In this document: positions 8,354 to 17,513 of the stretch, piece by piece
Numbering within the stretch: the first letter of the stretch is position 1
Layout: every line of letters starts with the position of its first letter
Assembly: GCA_000969725.1 (NCBI GenBank)
Contig: JXSR01S034169.1
Length of the DNA stretch: 25,820 nucleotides
Strand: one strand, 5' to 3'
Origin: Ophiothrix spiculata
Taxonomy: Eukaryota; Echinodermata; Ophiuroidea; Amphilepidida; Ophiotrichidae
Made by a program: the position numbers and the translations under genes
Notes under the pieces: generated by a model
The model's database searches: none
Told to the model about the DNA's origin: nothing
What the model saw: the letters and a program-made list of their open reading frames with translations, nothing else

Positions 8354-8688
8354 CAGTGGTGTAACCAGAGGGGGGAGGGGGGAGAGTCCTCCAGAAAAAA
8401 TGTCTGCTTCCCCTAAAAAAAATGAAATCAAGAAAAGTTTCAATATACATGTATAGTACATTAGTAATGTAACTGAGCAAAATGTAACTCTTTATGGGTT
8501 AGTTTTTCAAGAAAAAAAATCCGATTTTTGACCAAAATAGAACAATTTTCTATCAATTTTAGCAAAATTTGCTACATAATCTTATAGGGTGTACCTTTTT
8601 GTGTCTGAACAAGACCTCTTTCGCCCTTCTGCAATATTGTCTTGCCTCTGCTCGCCCCCTCGACTGAAAATTTCTGGTTACGCCACTG
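8354..8688. mobile_element. hAT-like MITE with intact 8-bp target duplication
   Basis: The 335-bp element starts cagtggtgtaaccaga and ends tctggttacgccactg, imperfect inverted termini of 16 bp. It is flanked by a perfect 8-bp direct duplication, ttcatgct, at 8346-8353 and 8689-8696. A CAGTGG terminus with an 8-bp duplication is the hAT superfamily signature. The interior lacks a transposase and is T/A-rich, so it would have moved only with an enzyme supplied in trans. It lies in WDR59 intron 1. Confidence 0.88.
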
Positions 8689-8696
8689 TTCATGCT

Positions 8697-10712
8697 CACT
8701 GAGCTGTTACTGTGTAGGCTATTGTGGGAAGATTTTAAATCAATTTCTAACTTTGACCCAACTCTGATGAGTCACATGGGGCGAAAGGAAGTACTAAAAT
8801 TTGCAAGAGCGTAACATCAACAAAGGACAGAGATGTTTACACCCACAACAATAAATGGCAGAATCAATACTGCGCAAACAGAACGGATCGCTCTACGGGT
8901 AGTCAAATTCTGCACCGCAAAATCACGGGACAAAAGGCCTAGTATGCCTAGAAAAAACAGGAAAAGACCAAACACAACATCATGATCATTTTAAATTTTA
9001 TTTTTAAAAACAATCACTAAGTTGACAAAAATATATGATCAAATTACACATTTTTTCCAATCAAAAAGCACTTCTATTTCAAATGATTAGAATATCAACA
9101 ACTTGCAAATCAGCAAAGTCGCGATGTTGGAAGTACCATATTGTGCAAAAATAGAAGTTTTAATGAACAAAGATAGGCCGATTCATAAAATTTTGAAATT
9201 GAAAATATTTTCATAATTTGTGAATTCAAATAAAATTAAAGATGACAAAACTAGCAAACAAAATGACATTTGAACCATCTCTTGGTTAAGTATCTGTATC
9301 TGTTGTTGTCGACAGAACTCCTCATGAGAGGCACCAGCGCCAACTTTGACAAGGCGAGCAAATACCATTTAAATACATACACAGATTTAAAATCAATTTT
9401 TACCGGATTCAAGGCGCGAAATTCTGATAGACAAAAGACGACAGAAGTAATTACAAAGTTACATCAAACAGAAGATTTTGTCAAATTCTCAAAAACAATT
9501 TGACCAGCATGTCCACCAAGATGGCTGCCAACCTATTTTCCATAGAGATCAATGAAAAATATAGCTTCTTAAAGCGTCACTTGAATGATCTCTAATTGAG
9601 TGTATGTTGTTCAGTTGCTTTTAAAATAACACATCCACATATATTCAAGTGACAGAATTTGCAGCTCCCCGGGTGCAGCTCTAGATAATTTAAAGTAAAA
9701 CATTTTCTCCATAGATAATTCAAAAAAAAATTTTTTACATGGTGCACACTTTGTGAACCACTTTTTGTTGCACAAACACACATTTTCAAAGGTTTGACTT
9801 TGATTACATGCCGCAAAACCTGAAAAGTAACATTTCTACATGGTCATGTGATTTTCGCATCACATTTTTTGCTAGCCTATGCACTTGTGAAATTGGATCG
9901 CAAATGGCCTAAAACGTGTCGCATTTTGCGATGCAACATTTGATGGAACTAATGAGATACCACTTATGACTTTATGTCATTCATGTATCCATATGGTTAG
10001 TGCCTACGTCACCTTCTCACGTGCGAGAAGGTGACTACCAGCTCCATTGACCTTCTCTGTAGACGAATTTCATAAGTCAATATCTTCTTTCAGAGAGCAT
10101 ATATAAATTTACCAAAGGTATGCCAGTATATTCTCATTATTAGTATTTAACAATGTCATATAACAGGCCAATATCAGCTTCAGTTGAGTTTAAATGCATT
10201 TTTTTGATAAAAGTTGGTCAAAATCCAAGATGGCGGCGACCATGTGCTTTGACACAAAAGTTGCCAAAAGTTGGTTTAAAAATTACTCTGCCTCTGGCAT
10301 TTTAAAATAGTCACAACAATATTCAAAATTCATTCTGGATCATTTCAGTGAATGTTTGGGTCGTGCATGTAAACTAAATTTACTAAAAATTAATGAAACA
10401 ACTTTTACAACTCATGACTGTACGATGTCAATGGACCTGAGTGTGACATTATCGTAGATGGAGTCCATCGTAGATAATTCACATTATGGGACTACATTGA
10501 CTACCGTATCATGCGTATGGTGTACGTGTTACAGAACCGTGAACGCTAGCTACATTCGTTTACGCACGTGTCTCCGGTTGTGTCTCAGGCTGCCAACTTC
10601 ACTTAACGTCAGTACCTCATATAGGATATATGAGCATGGAGCTACATGTATAATTACTAACAGGCGCAAGTTCAGTGCAAGAATGTTTGACAAGTTAAAA
10701 ATTTAAGCTTAC
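8697..10712. other. Gene-free remainder of WDR59 intron 1
   Basis: About 2 kb without a convincing coding exon. Short ORFs (for example 9183-9368 minus, 9270-9503 plus, 10458-10706 plus) have no recognisable domain and no supporting splice context. Local items are a perfect hairpin at 10008-10035 and a YY1-like ccaagatggcggc at about 10229, roughly 500 bp inside the gene from the start codon. Confidence 0.4.
10008..10035. repeat. Perfect 11-bp inverted repeat around an E-box
   Basis: gtcaccttctc and gagaaggtgac pair perfectly across a 6-nt centre. The centre contains the palindromic E-box cacgtg (10018-10023). It could be a cruciform or RNA hairpin, or the remnant of a foldback. It lies in intron 1 about 690 bp downstream of the WDR59 start codon. 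Confidence 0.75.
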
Positions 10713-10769
10713 CTGGCTAGGCTCTTTGAATTCGAATGTTTCGTGTTCATTGCTCCATTTGTTTGCCAT
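10713..10769 (-). CDS. WDR59: WDR59 homologue, coding exon 1 (start codon)
   Basis: The minus-strand ATG at 10769-10767 opens MANKWSNEHETFEFKEPSQ, followed by the donor gtaagc. Animal WDR59 starts MAxxWSxE...EFxxSQ and exon 2 follows as ATAM, so the match continues across the junction in phase 0. The ATG has G at -3 and G at +4, a good initiation context. Together exons 1-4 give about 110 residues of continuous WDR59-like protein without stops. WDR59 is a GATOR2 component (with MIOS, WDR24, SEH1L and SEC13 in known animals). The N-terminal region is the start of its WD40 beta-propeller. An out-of-frame ATG lies 5 nt upstream (see findings). Confidence 0.92.
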
Positions 10770-11000
10770 TGCATCCTTCAACAATGTTGCACAAATACAG
10801 TATGTAAACAAAAGTTAACACGTGTTTTATTCTGAAAATCTTTCTAAAAACCCTCACAATCTAGCGAAGTTATAGAGCTGTCACAGTCAAGTCGATTGAG
10901 ATTCGCTGTCGAATTGAAGAGTTGACCTCTGACCGTTTTTAAAATAAATAAATAAATTATGAACAATTTTGCCGCTATTCTTTTTTTAAATCACAATTTC
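10770..11000 (-). promoter_or_regulatory. Presumed WDR59 5' UTR and proximal promoter
   Basis: This is assigned by position only: it lies immediately 5' of the WDR59 start codon on the minus strand. It includes a palindromic E-box aacacgtgtt (10817-10826), about 50 bp upstream of the ATG. No TATA box in convincing position and no CpG-rich island were seen. The transcription start is unknown. Confidence 0.4.
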
Positions 11001-12674
11001 AAGTCACCAGATACTTAATTAGGTTCCATATGTATAGAGATCAAAACATTTTACTGATTTTATTTATAATTAGGAACAATATAAGTGTTATTTGAGAATT
11101 TGTATAATATGTTCTAGAAACATTTCTTATCACGGGCTTTATTTAGCTGCGGAAAACAAAACAATTTCTACCGAATCGATGAAAAACTGAAATTTTGCCC
11201 ATTCTGACCCCTAGAGAATCATCGAAGGTTAGGAAGAGGGTCGGAAAAGGTAAAGAAATTATTGATTAAAGAGTAACTATCGGGCAAAGGTTTCAAACAG
11301 CGATGGAATTATCTTCTGTCATTGTCAATCGTTAAGTGAGGTGGCCATATTTGCCCAGTGGCAGAGCAGAGACTAGACAGAGTCATGTGAATGTCGTTAT
11401 AATATTTATACTAGATCTCATGCTGCTTTCATACTTATTGTCGCTTTGTAGCTCAGCTGCTGGGTTCGTTTCACACTTTTGTAGCTTTGTTATGTTTGCA
11501 GTTTTGTCGCTTTGCAAATTTGCAGCTTCATGTCGCTCTGAAAGTTGAATTCATTTCAACTCAAAAAATCTTGTCATGCCAAACTCAATTACTCATGCAA
11601 TAAAATGTTGCCTATATCGATTATGTAGCTTTGCCGCTACGACAACCGGAAGCGACAGCAGCAAGTTTTTGAAAAAATATACGTCATGTAGCTCTACAAA
11701 GCTGCAAAACTACATTTTTATTTCAAATTGAGCTGTGTATGCCTCTCTTAACGCGCATATCAACCGCTTGAGCATAAACAAACAAAATCAACAAATCATG
11801 CTCTGCAAATAAGTGTTTAAATCATTATAATAGTATGCAGTACACCTTAAAAACAAGTGTCTGAAAGAAAATCCCTGCAAAAGAGTGAAAAAAACCTTCT
11901 GAGATAAACTAAAAATAAAGTTGTGAAAATGTTGCATGGCAGTTATTTTTGTACCTTATTGTAAAACTACATCTTCATCTATGATTTTTCTCATCAAAGC
12001 CTGTTCAGCATCTGGATGAGGGTATGTGGTGCGGTGCTTTCAGTGGTCGCCGTTTTCCCAGGCTATCACTAAAATTGTATATACAAAGTTCATTGAACTG
12101 GTGAAAGTAAAAATAGACTGCCATGATCTTAAATGACTTCGATGGCTCCCTTGAACTGCTCTGTTGTTGGCAGTTCAATGATGTTTTGAAATCTAGAGGG
12201 CTGATAGTGGTACATGCATGTGTGCAATTACTAAATCATATCAGCTTTGAACTGTTCTCCAATAACTGGAGGAATTCAACAACAACAACATCGGTCTAAA
12301 CTGTATCTTCGAAATGAGCTCCTCGTTTTGTAGGATTTTTGCTTCCTTACACAAAAGGATGTAGGCCTAATTGGTTTTTACCTCGATTGCCAAACCAAGT
12401 TCTTGTTGCTGGAGAAAATCACCAGTTAACCCAATCGTCATGCGTGAGTCATGTAAGGACAGGTTAAATTTAAATTTTGAATTACGTTTGTGTAGAAGGT
12501 CGATAGTTTGAATATTAGGCCTAAAAAAATTGTTGACTTGCCTATAAAGGTGAAATTGATGATCTGTCAGTTGGATCTTTTTTTTTTTTTTTGAAAATGG
12601 ACCACAAAAAATGAATAAAATAGTTGTAAATTCCGCCCAAATATCATGATATTTTTACCAAATGCACTGTTGAG
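11001..12674. other. Gene-free intergenic stretch
   Basis: No credible coding region. The plus-strand ORF at 11336-11548 has no recognisable domain. Between about 11438 and 11713 the words gtagcttt, gtcgcttt and their inverses recur about eight times at irregular spacing. A poly-T run lies at about 12579-12592. Confidence 0.4.
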
Positions 12675-13000
12675 TTAAGGTGGTTCGAAAGGATGTTTCT
12701 GGATTTTAAAAACTGAATTTAGAGGCATTTGATTACATTGAACAAATGAAGCTTAAACACTGAGCAAAATGGTTTTTGTTTGAAGGAAATCGGACATACG
12801 GTTGTCAAGATATGCATGATTTTAATTTCTTTGTTTTCTATCATTTTTGCCAATATATTGATTAAGTTAATGAGCAACATTGGCAATATGTTACCAATAT
12901 CTTATGAATAAACCTTCATACTATTTTTATTTTACATAATTTGGGCATAAGACTTGGCCAATGTGTTTCTATGGCCTAAAACATTAACATATGATTTACC

Positions 13001-13747
13001 CAGTGGCGTAGCAATAGGGTGGCATGGGTGGACAAAGTCCATGGGCCCCGAGGGGTAAGGGGCCCCGCGAAGAAAGAAGAAAAAGAAGGGGAAAAAAGAA
13101 AAAGGAAAAACAAAGAATAAAAAGAATAAAAAAATCACAATGAAGATTTGAATGACAAATTTAAAAACGCGCATTTCAATGTGGCCCACATGCTCTGTGC
13201 TTAAACGGGGCCCATGTGCCTTACAATATGCTACTAAATACGTTGATCAAAAACACTAACTAAAGATGAAATGCGTGCAAAACGTTTTACAATGAATAGG
13301 ACTGGACAGACAAATGTTCAAGATGTTTAAACTATAAAGATGTGCAGGGGCCCCGAGAAAAAACCCACTTTTTGCGTATTCTTATCTGCTTTTAAAGTTA
13401 TAGGGGCCCAGAATGGAAAGAAAAAAAAAACTAAAAAAAAAGGAAAAAAGTATTAAGGTCAAAACCCTAAGCGCTATGCGTTTTGTTAGTAAAAAAGGCC
13501 TACGCGGATGCGGAAATACCCCCTTTTTTTTTTTTGATTGCATTTTTCGGCCACTATTTTTTTTTGAATAAAGATCACTGAGTGTCCCGTATTTTCGTTC
13601 TACGATGCATGCAGGCTTAATATCCGTCAGCATATCAGGGACAATGACAGCAATAGTCCAAAACGTTTACACTATTTGGGATTTCATAGCAAGGGGGCCC
13701 GCACTGCTCCATGTCCATGGGCCCCCGAAGCCCTTGCTACGCCACTG
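13001..13747. mobile_element. hAT-like nonautonomous element with intact 8-bp duplication
   Basis: The termini cagtggcgtagcaa and ttgctacgccactg are inverted repeats, extended by gtccatggg/cccatg-type subterminal matches. The flanking 8-bp direct duplication gatttacc is perfect (12993-13000 and 13748-13755). The interior is G-rich and A-rich low complexity with ggggcccc motifs. The Phe/Pro-rich short ORFs in it reflect that composition and do not look like protein. It is 747 bp long with no transposase. It inserted into the left arm of the older foldback 12675-13943, giving a clear relative age. Confidence 0.92.
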
Positions 13748-13849
13748 GATTTACCCGCCCATCTAATTTGCATATTTGCATAATTAATGAGCATTATATG
13801 AAAAGCTAATTAATTATGCAAATATGCAAATTAGATGGGCGGGTAAATC
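13748..13849. repeat. 41-bp inverted repeat core
   Basis: 41-bp arms (gatttacccgcccatctaat, continuing as ttgcatatttgcataattaat) at 13748-13788 and 13809-13849 are perfectly inverted across a 20-nt spacer. This is the centre of the host foldback element. Octamer-like atttgcat words occur in the stem by chance of composition. Confidence 0.9.
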
Positions 13850-14164
13850 ATGCATTAAAGTTTTAGGTCATAGAAACACATCTGCAACAGACCTATTTTT
13901 CTCTCAGTCAGAGCAACCTCATTTTGCCTTAATACCACCTTAAGCGGGAAAAAAGCAACCCTAAATTTTGGATCGGTCGCAAAGGGCAAGTCAACAAGGA
14001 TTTTTTAAAAGTCTTATGAACTAAATTTTCAGGGAGCTCATTTTGAAGACTGAGTTTAGCCTATCACTATCAGGGCAGCCATTACGGTTTCTGTTGAGTT
14101 GGCATTCTCAGATAAACTATTGTGCCAACTTCATGCGGTGTATGTGCTAAGAGAGGTAGTATTA

Positions 14165-14363
14165 GAGGGACTTCCATTTGAAATGTCTAGGGGCTCTACC
14201 AGAAGCTCTCCTGAATTTCTTTAGGGGAACGATTAGGGGAGCTATTTGGAAATTTCAATGTTAATACCATCATGCAAGGCGCTCTATTAATAAGCTCCCA
14301 TAAAGCATTTGAGGGGAGCAGGGTGGCTCAATAGAGCTCACTCTCCTCAAACGGAAGTCCCTG
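14165..14363. mobile_element. MITE-like element (AGGGACTTCC termini)
   Basis: The left end gagggacttccatttga (14165) is inverted at the right end tcaaacggaagtccctg (14347-14363). Inner gagctc/ggagct words also pair weakly. Length about 199 bp, no coding content. Target duplications are not certain. Confidence 0.7.
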
Positions 14364-14472
14364 TTTAATTACATATATATGGTCTCTGATTGGTTGTTTC
14401 TTTGATGACTGCTACTGAACAATGTCTCTCCAATGATATCTACTTGTCTTTAAGCACCTGCTCCTTGTACTG

Positions 14473-14477
<5 letters not shown>

Positions 14478-14504
<27 letters not shown>

Positions 14505-14600
14505 ATCACATTTCACTTTTGCAAACTACTCAAATGTTTCTAAGCGCTACAACTTACGACTACAATACACTACAACTTACATAACAACAATAACAAGCAA
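14478..14600 (-). mobile_element. LINE 3'-end remnant with (ATT)n tail
   Basis: On the minus strand, a gtagcgctta-type segment leads into a tail of about nine att units (plus-strand ataataat run at 14478-14504). The arrangement parallels the 3' end of the L2-like element at 15121 (gcgctatag, then attattatta), so this is probably the 3' terminus of a CR1/L2-group LINE or a SINE sharing its tail. The extent to the right is uncertain. Confidence 0.55.
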
Positions 14601-14872
14601 AGGAAACCAGCCAATGAAACGAGATTATTTGAACATGAAGGTTTTGAGTGAATTTTTAAACTGTCCTGCTTGATGTCTGCTGCTGTTGTTTCCTCTCTGC
14701 GCATGCAAATCCTTCATGCTGGTTGAAATATATACTATGTAGACTCTGCCATTTGTCTTGAGTACTTGTGCAATTTGAATGTCTTTCTTTATAAGCTTCC
14801 TCTGTGTTCTTCTACTGTAGACGGCAGTACATGTGCTTGGCTCTAATACTTATTTCCCCATGAAAAATTCTA
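14601..14872. other. Unassigned sequence between LINE remnants
   Basis: Possibly the degraded 3' portion of the older reverse-transcriptase fossil on the minus strand, but no motif can be named. Confidence 0.3.
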
Positions 14873-15119
14873 AAAGTCTATTCTTGAGGTCTCCAGCATC
14901 TTACCATAATCAATCTAGCTTCCTTGCATTGGATTAACTCAATTTGGTTGATATCTCCTTTTCTGTATGGCCTACATGCACAGCTTCCATACCCAAGAAT
15001 AGGTCTCATACTTTGATATGTTGTGAACAATCCATAAGTTTTGTTTTGGTTTAATCCCAGGAAACCAAGTGTCTTGCTGGCTTAAGCAGGACTCATTTTC
15101 TTATACTGAACGTCCCATT
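14873..15119 (-). pseudogene. Older LINE reverse transcriptase, C-terminal piece
   Basis: Minus-strand translation gives KWDVQYKKMSPA, a stop, ASKTLGFLG, then LFTTYQSMRPILGYGSC, PYRKGDINQIELIQCKEARL and a stop. This matches the region after the catalytic domain in jockey/CR1-group RTs (KANKTLGFL..., LVRPxLEYAS..WDPY.KGDIxxIExVQRxAAR). It is the continuation of the fossil at 18977-19300, from which it is separated by the inserted L2-like element. At least two in-frame stops show long decay. Confidence 0.8.
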
Positions 15120-15386
15120 TTAATAATAATATCTATAGCGCAGAATCCAAAAATATGATCAAAGCGCTTTACAATCAAACAAAATAAAAATATATAATCA
15201 AAACAGCCTATGAATACAATTTAAATTAAACACACTGTGCTTATTCATAAAGGTGTTACAAAGAATAAGCAGATAATTATACAAACTACTGCAGAAGCAG
15301 GAACATAGTGGCCGGCAGCGGAGAACCGACAGCCCACCCCTACGGTGGAAAACCGTAGGAGTTTACAAAGTTGGAAAAGCAGAGTA

Positions 15387-16367
15387 TTACATTTTTATAA
15401 AATAGTAAGACTGCAATACTTCAGTACAAATCAAATGTGTTTTGAGATTTTTCTTAAAACTGCTGGTTGTTGTTGAAACTCTTATGCAGGACGGTATATT
15501 ATTCCATAGGTTTGCTCCACGCACACTAAATGATCTGTCACCAATTAATCTGTTGGTTCTAGGGATGATAAGACGTGTAGTGTCTAACGCAGACCGTAGG
15601 CCCTCCCTTGGTGGAATGTAGATCTTCAAACATTCAGATAGATATATTGGGGACAGATCATGCAGAGACTTGTATATGTGCAAGAGAATTTTGAAGATAA
15701 TACGTTTCTCAATGGGCAACCAATGGAGACGATCTAAAAGATGGGTTGATGGGTGAAGACGACGAGGAATATATAATACTATGCGAGCCGCCCTATTCTG
15801 AATACGTCGGAGCCGGGTGATATCACTAATCTTGCAGCCAGATAGTAGGGCATTTCCATAATCGAGTTTGAACAAAATAAGAGCTCGCACAGCAGTTGCA
15901 CAAGTGTCCTGATCAATATAACGACGTATTCTGGATATATTCCATAAACAAAAGTTAAGAGAACGACACAGGGAAGTGATATGCGAGGACATGGACATAC
16001 TGGAGTCAAAAATAATACCAAGGTTTTTAACCTCAGAAGAAGGTGGTACATCTGTGCTGCCAATTCTGACTGTAATGTCGGCAAAACGGTGCATGTTATG
16101 TGGAGAAGCAGCTATAAAAAATTCCGTTTTGGAATCTTTTAATTTTAGCTTGTTCAGCGACATCCATGTACGGATTTCTTCAACACACCTAGAGAGTCTA
16201 AATATAGTGGTTGCAGCTTCACCGGGGATGGCGGGGTTAAATACGACATAGAGTTGAATATCGTCAGCATAAATATGATATGATATCCCGTGACGACGTA
16301 TGATGTCAGTAACAGATTGGGCATACATTGTGAAAGCCCTGGGACCAATGATTGATCCCTGGGGCAC
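15387..16367 (-). pseudogene. L2/CR1-like LINE: reverse transcriptase palm (motifs B-C) and C-terminal domain
   Basis: This frame starts at the motif B region PQGSIIGPRAFTMYAQSV and contains the catalytic box YADDIQLY (motif C, both Asp present), the thumb-region LGIIFDSSMSMSSHI, and the C-terminal domain RIQNRAARIVLYIPRR, LHWLPIEKRIIFKI, RGANLWNNIPSCIR. It ends at a natural stop at 15387, followed by the 3' UTR. The L2/CR1 assignment rests on DIIRRHGIS..YADD and LHWLPIxxRIxFKI, typical of that group. It is out of frame with the preceding RT half because of a 29-bp tandem duplication at 16371-16428. The ATG reported for this frame is not a biological start. Confidence 0.88.
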
Positions 16368-16375
16368 ACCACAGT

Positions 16376-17371
16376 CTAAATTGTGAGCATCTGATGCTCA
16401 CAGTCTAACTTGTGAGCATCAGATGCAGCACCAAATAATTTGACATGAAATGTGCGATTTGACATATAGGATTTGAACCACGCAAGGGATGTGCCCTTGA
16501 TACCAAAGTCATATTCTAAACGATGGAACAAGATTTGATGATCAATGGTATCAAAGGCAGCGCTAAGGTCAAGCATAATTAAGAAGACGGAGCAATTTTG
16601 GTCAATAGCCAGATCGATATCATTTTTGACTTTAAGAAGGGCAGTCTCCGTACTGTGATGGGTTTTGTATGCGGACTGGTATACCTCTTCAAAGTTGTTG
16701 TCATCCAGGTGCTTGTTGACTTGATTAATCACCGACTTCTCAATTATCTTACCGATGAAATTTATGTTAGAAACAGGTCTGTAGTTAGAAAGGACATTTC
16801 TGTCAAGGTTGAACTTTTTGATAATTGGAGTTACTACAGCTTGTTTCAGATCATTTGGAAAGATGCCAGTGGTGAGAGAGAGATTTACTACTCGGGCTAT
16901 TGGGCCAACAACAACATCAATGTACTTTTTAACTATCCAAGTGGGAAGGCAATCTAATGAACAGGACTTATTCGCACTACTTTTTATCAATTTGGACACA
17001 TCTTCCTCAGAGAGCTCAGTAAAAGCCTCAAATTCTTTAACAACAGTAGTGGAATCTCTAATAACATTACTCGATTGCAAACTAACACTTTGGTTTTCTA
17101 TGTTATTTCTGATTTTTTTGTCAACCTTATCAGTGAAAAATGTTGCAAATCTGTTACACATATCAGTTGCATCAGTGTAATTAGATAAAACTCTTAAGTT
17201 CTTATTAAGAAGTGTTCCTATTGTTCTAAAAGTGTCTCTCGGACTAGATTCATATAGCACATCTTTATAGTACCTCTCCTTTGCACTCTCACATAGTTTG
17301 ATCACTTTGGTATGTTGGGACATATAGTTTTCTCTATGAACTACTAGTCTACTAGACGATTCTTTCGCCAC
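16376..17371 (-). pseudogene. L2/CR1-like LINE: linker and reverse transcriptase fingers/palm (motif A)
   Basis: The frame carries the EN-RT linker (KLCESAKERYYKD, TLLNKNLRVLSNY), then RT landmarks CLPTWIVKKY, LKQAVVTPIIKK, LSNYRPVSNINFIGKIIEK, YQSAYKTHHSTETALLKVKN and motif A LIMLDLSAAFDTIDHQIL, with WFKSYMSNRTF after it. The frame is lost just before motif B, at the duplicated 29 bp. Upstream, near 17350-17375, it is also out of frame with the linker reading QPKWYTDEIREEKRERRRR (about 17380-17450), so another small indel lies there. The motif A catalytic Asp is present. Confidence 0.88.
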
Positions 17372-17513
17372 ATTCTCTCCCGTCTACGTCGCTCACGCTT
17401 TTCTTCCCTGATTTCATCAGTATACCACTTCGGTTGAGGGTGAATTGTGCGAGTTTTAGTAGACTGGGGAGCATGGGTGTCAAGAACAGTCTTAGAAATA
17501 TTACTGAATTGAT

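Larger units (their letters stand above)
12675..13943. mobile_element. TTAA-flanked foldback element interrupted by a hAT-like MITE
   Basis: The ends are ttaaggtggttc (12675) and ataccaccttaa (to 13943), with TTAA at both edges. Towards the centre the arms match again: atgtgtttctatggcctaaa at 12961-12980 and its inverse around 13864-13881, then a 41-bp near-terminal-loop pair (13748-13788 and 13809-13849). The left arm is split by the hAT-like element 13001-13747. Removing that element and one copy of its duplication restores continuity of the arm (atgatttacc running into cgcccatcta). The original element was therefore about 514 bp. Confidence 0.85.

Noticed and set aside
9183-9368. Minus-strand ORF (ARLVKVGAGASHEEFCRQQQ) as an extra WDR59 exon
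   Set aside because: Exons 1 and 2 already join directly as SQ|ATAM in the family, so an intervening exon is not expected, and no clear splice pair frames it.
10458-10706. Plus-strand 82-codon ORF next to WDR59 exon 1
   Set aside because: No recognisable domain, no splice or promoter support, and it lies in the antisense strand of WDR59 intron 1.
11336-11548. Plus-strand 70-codon ORF with hydrophobic stretch
   Set aside because: Its content comes from the recurring gtagcttt/gtcgcttt words, with no family match.
12932-13633. Phe- and Lys-rich short ORFs on the minus strand
   Set aside because: They fall within or across the hAT-like MITE and reflect A-rich and G-rich low-complexity DNA.
15976-17180. 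Plus-strand ORFs of 91-123 codons
   Set aside because: They lie antisense to the well-supported LINE reverse transcriptase and have no domain of their own.
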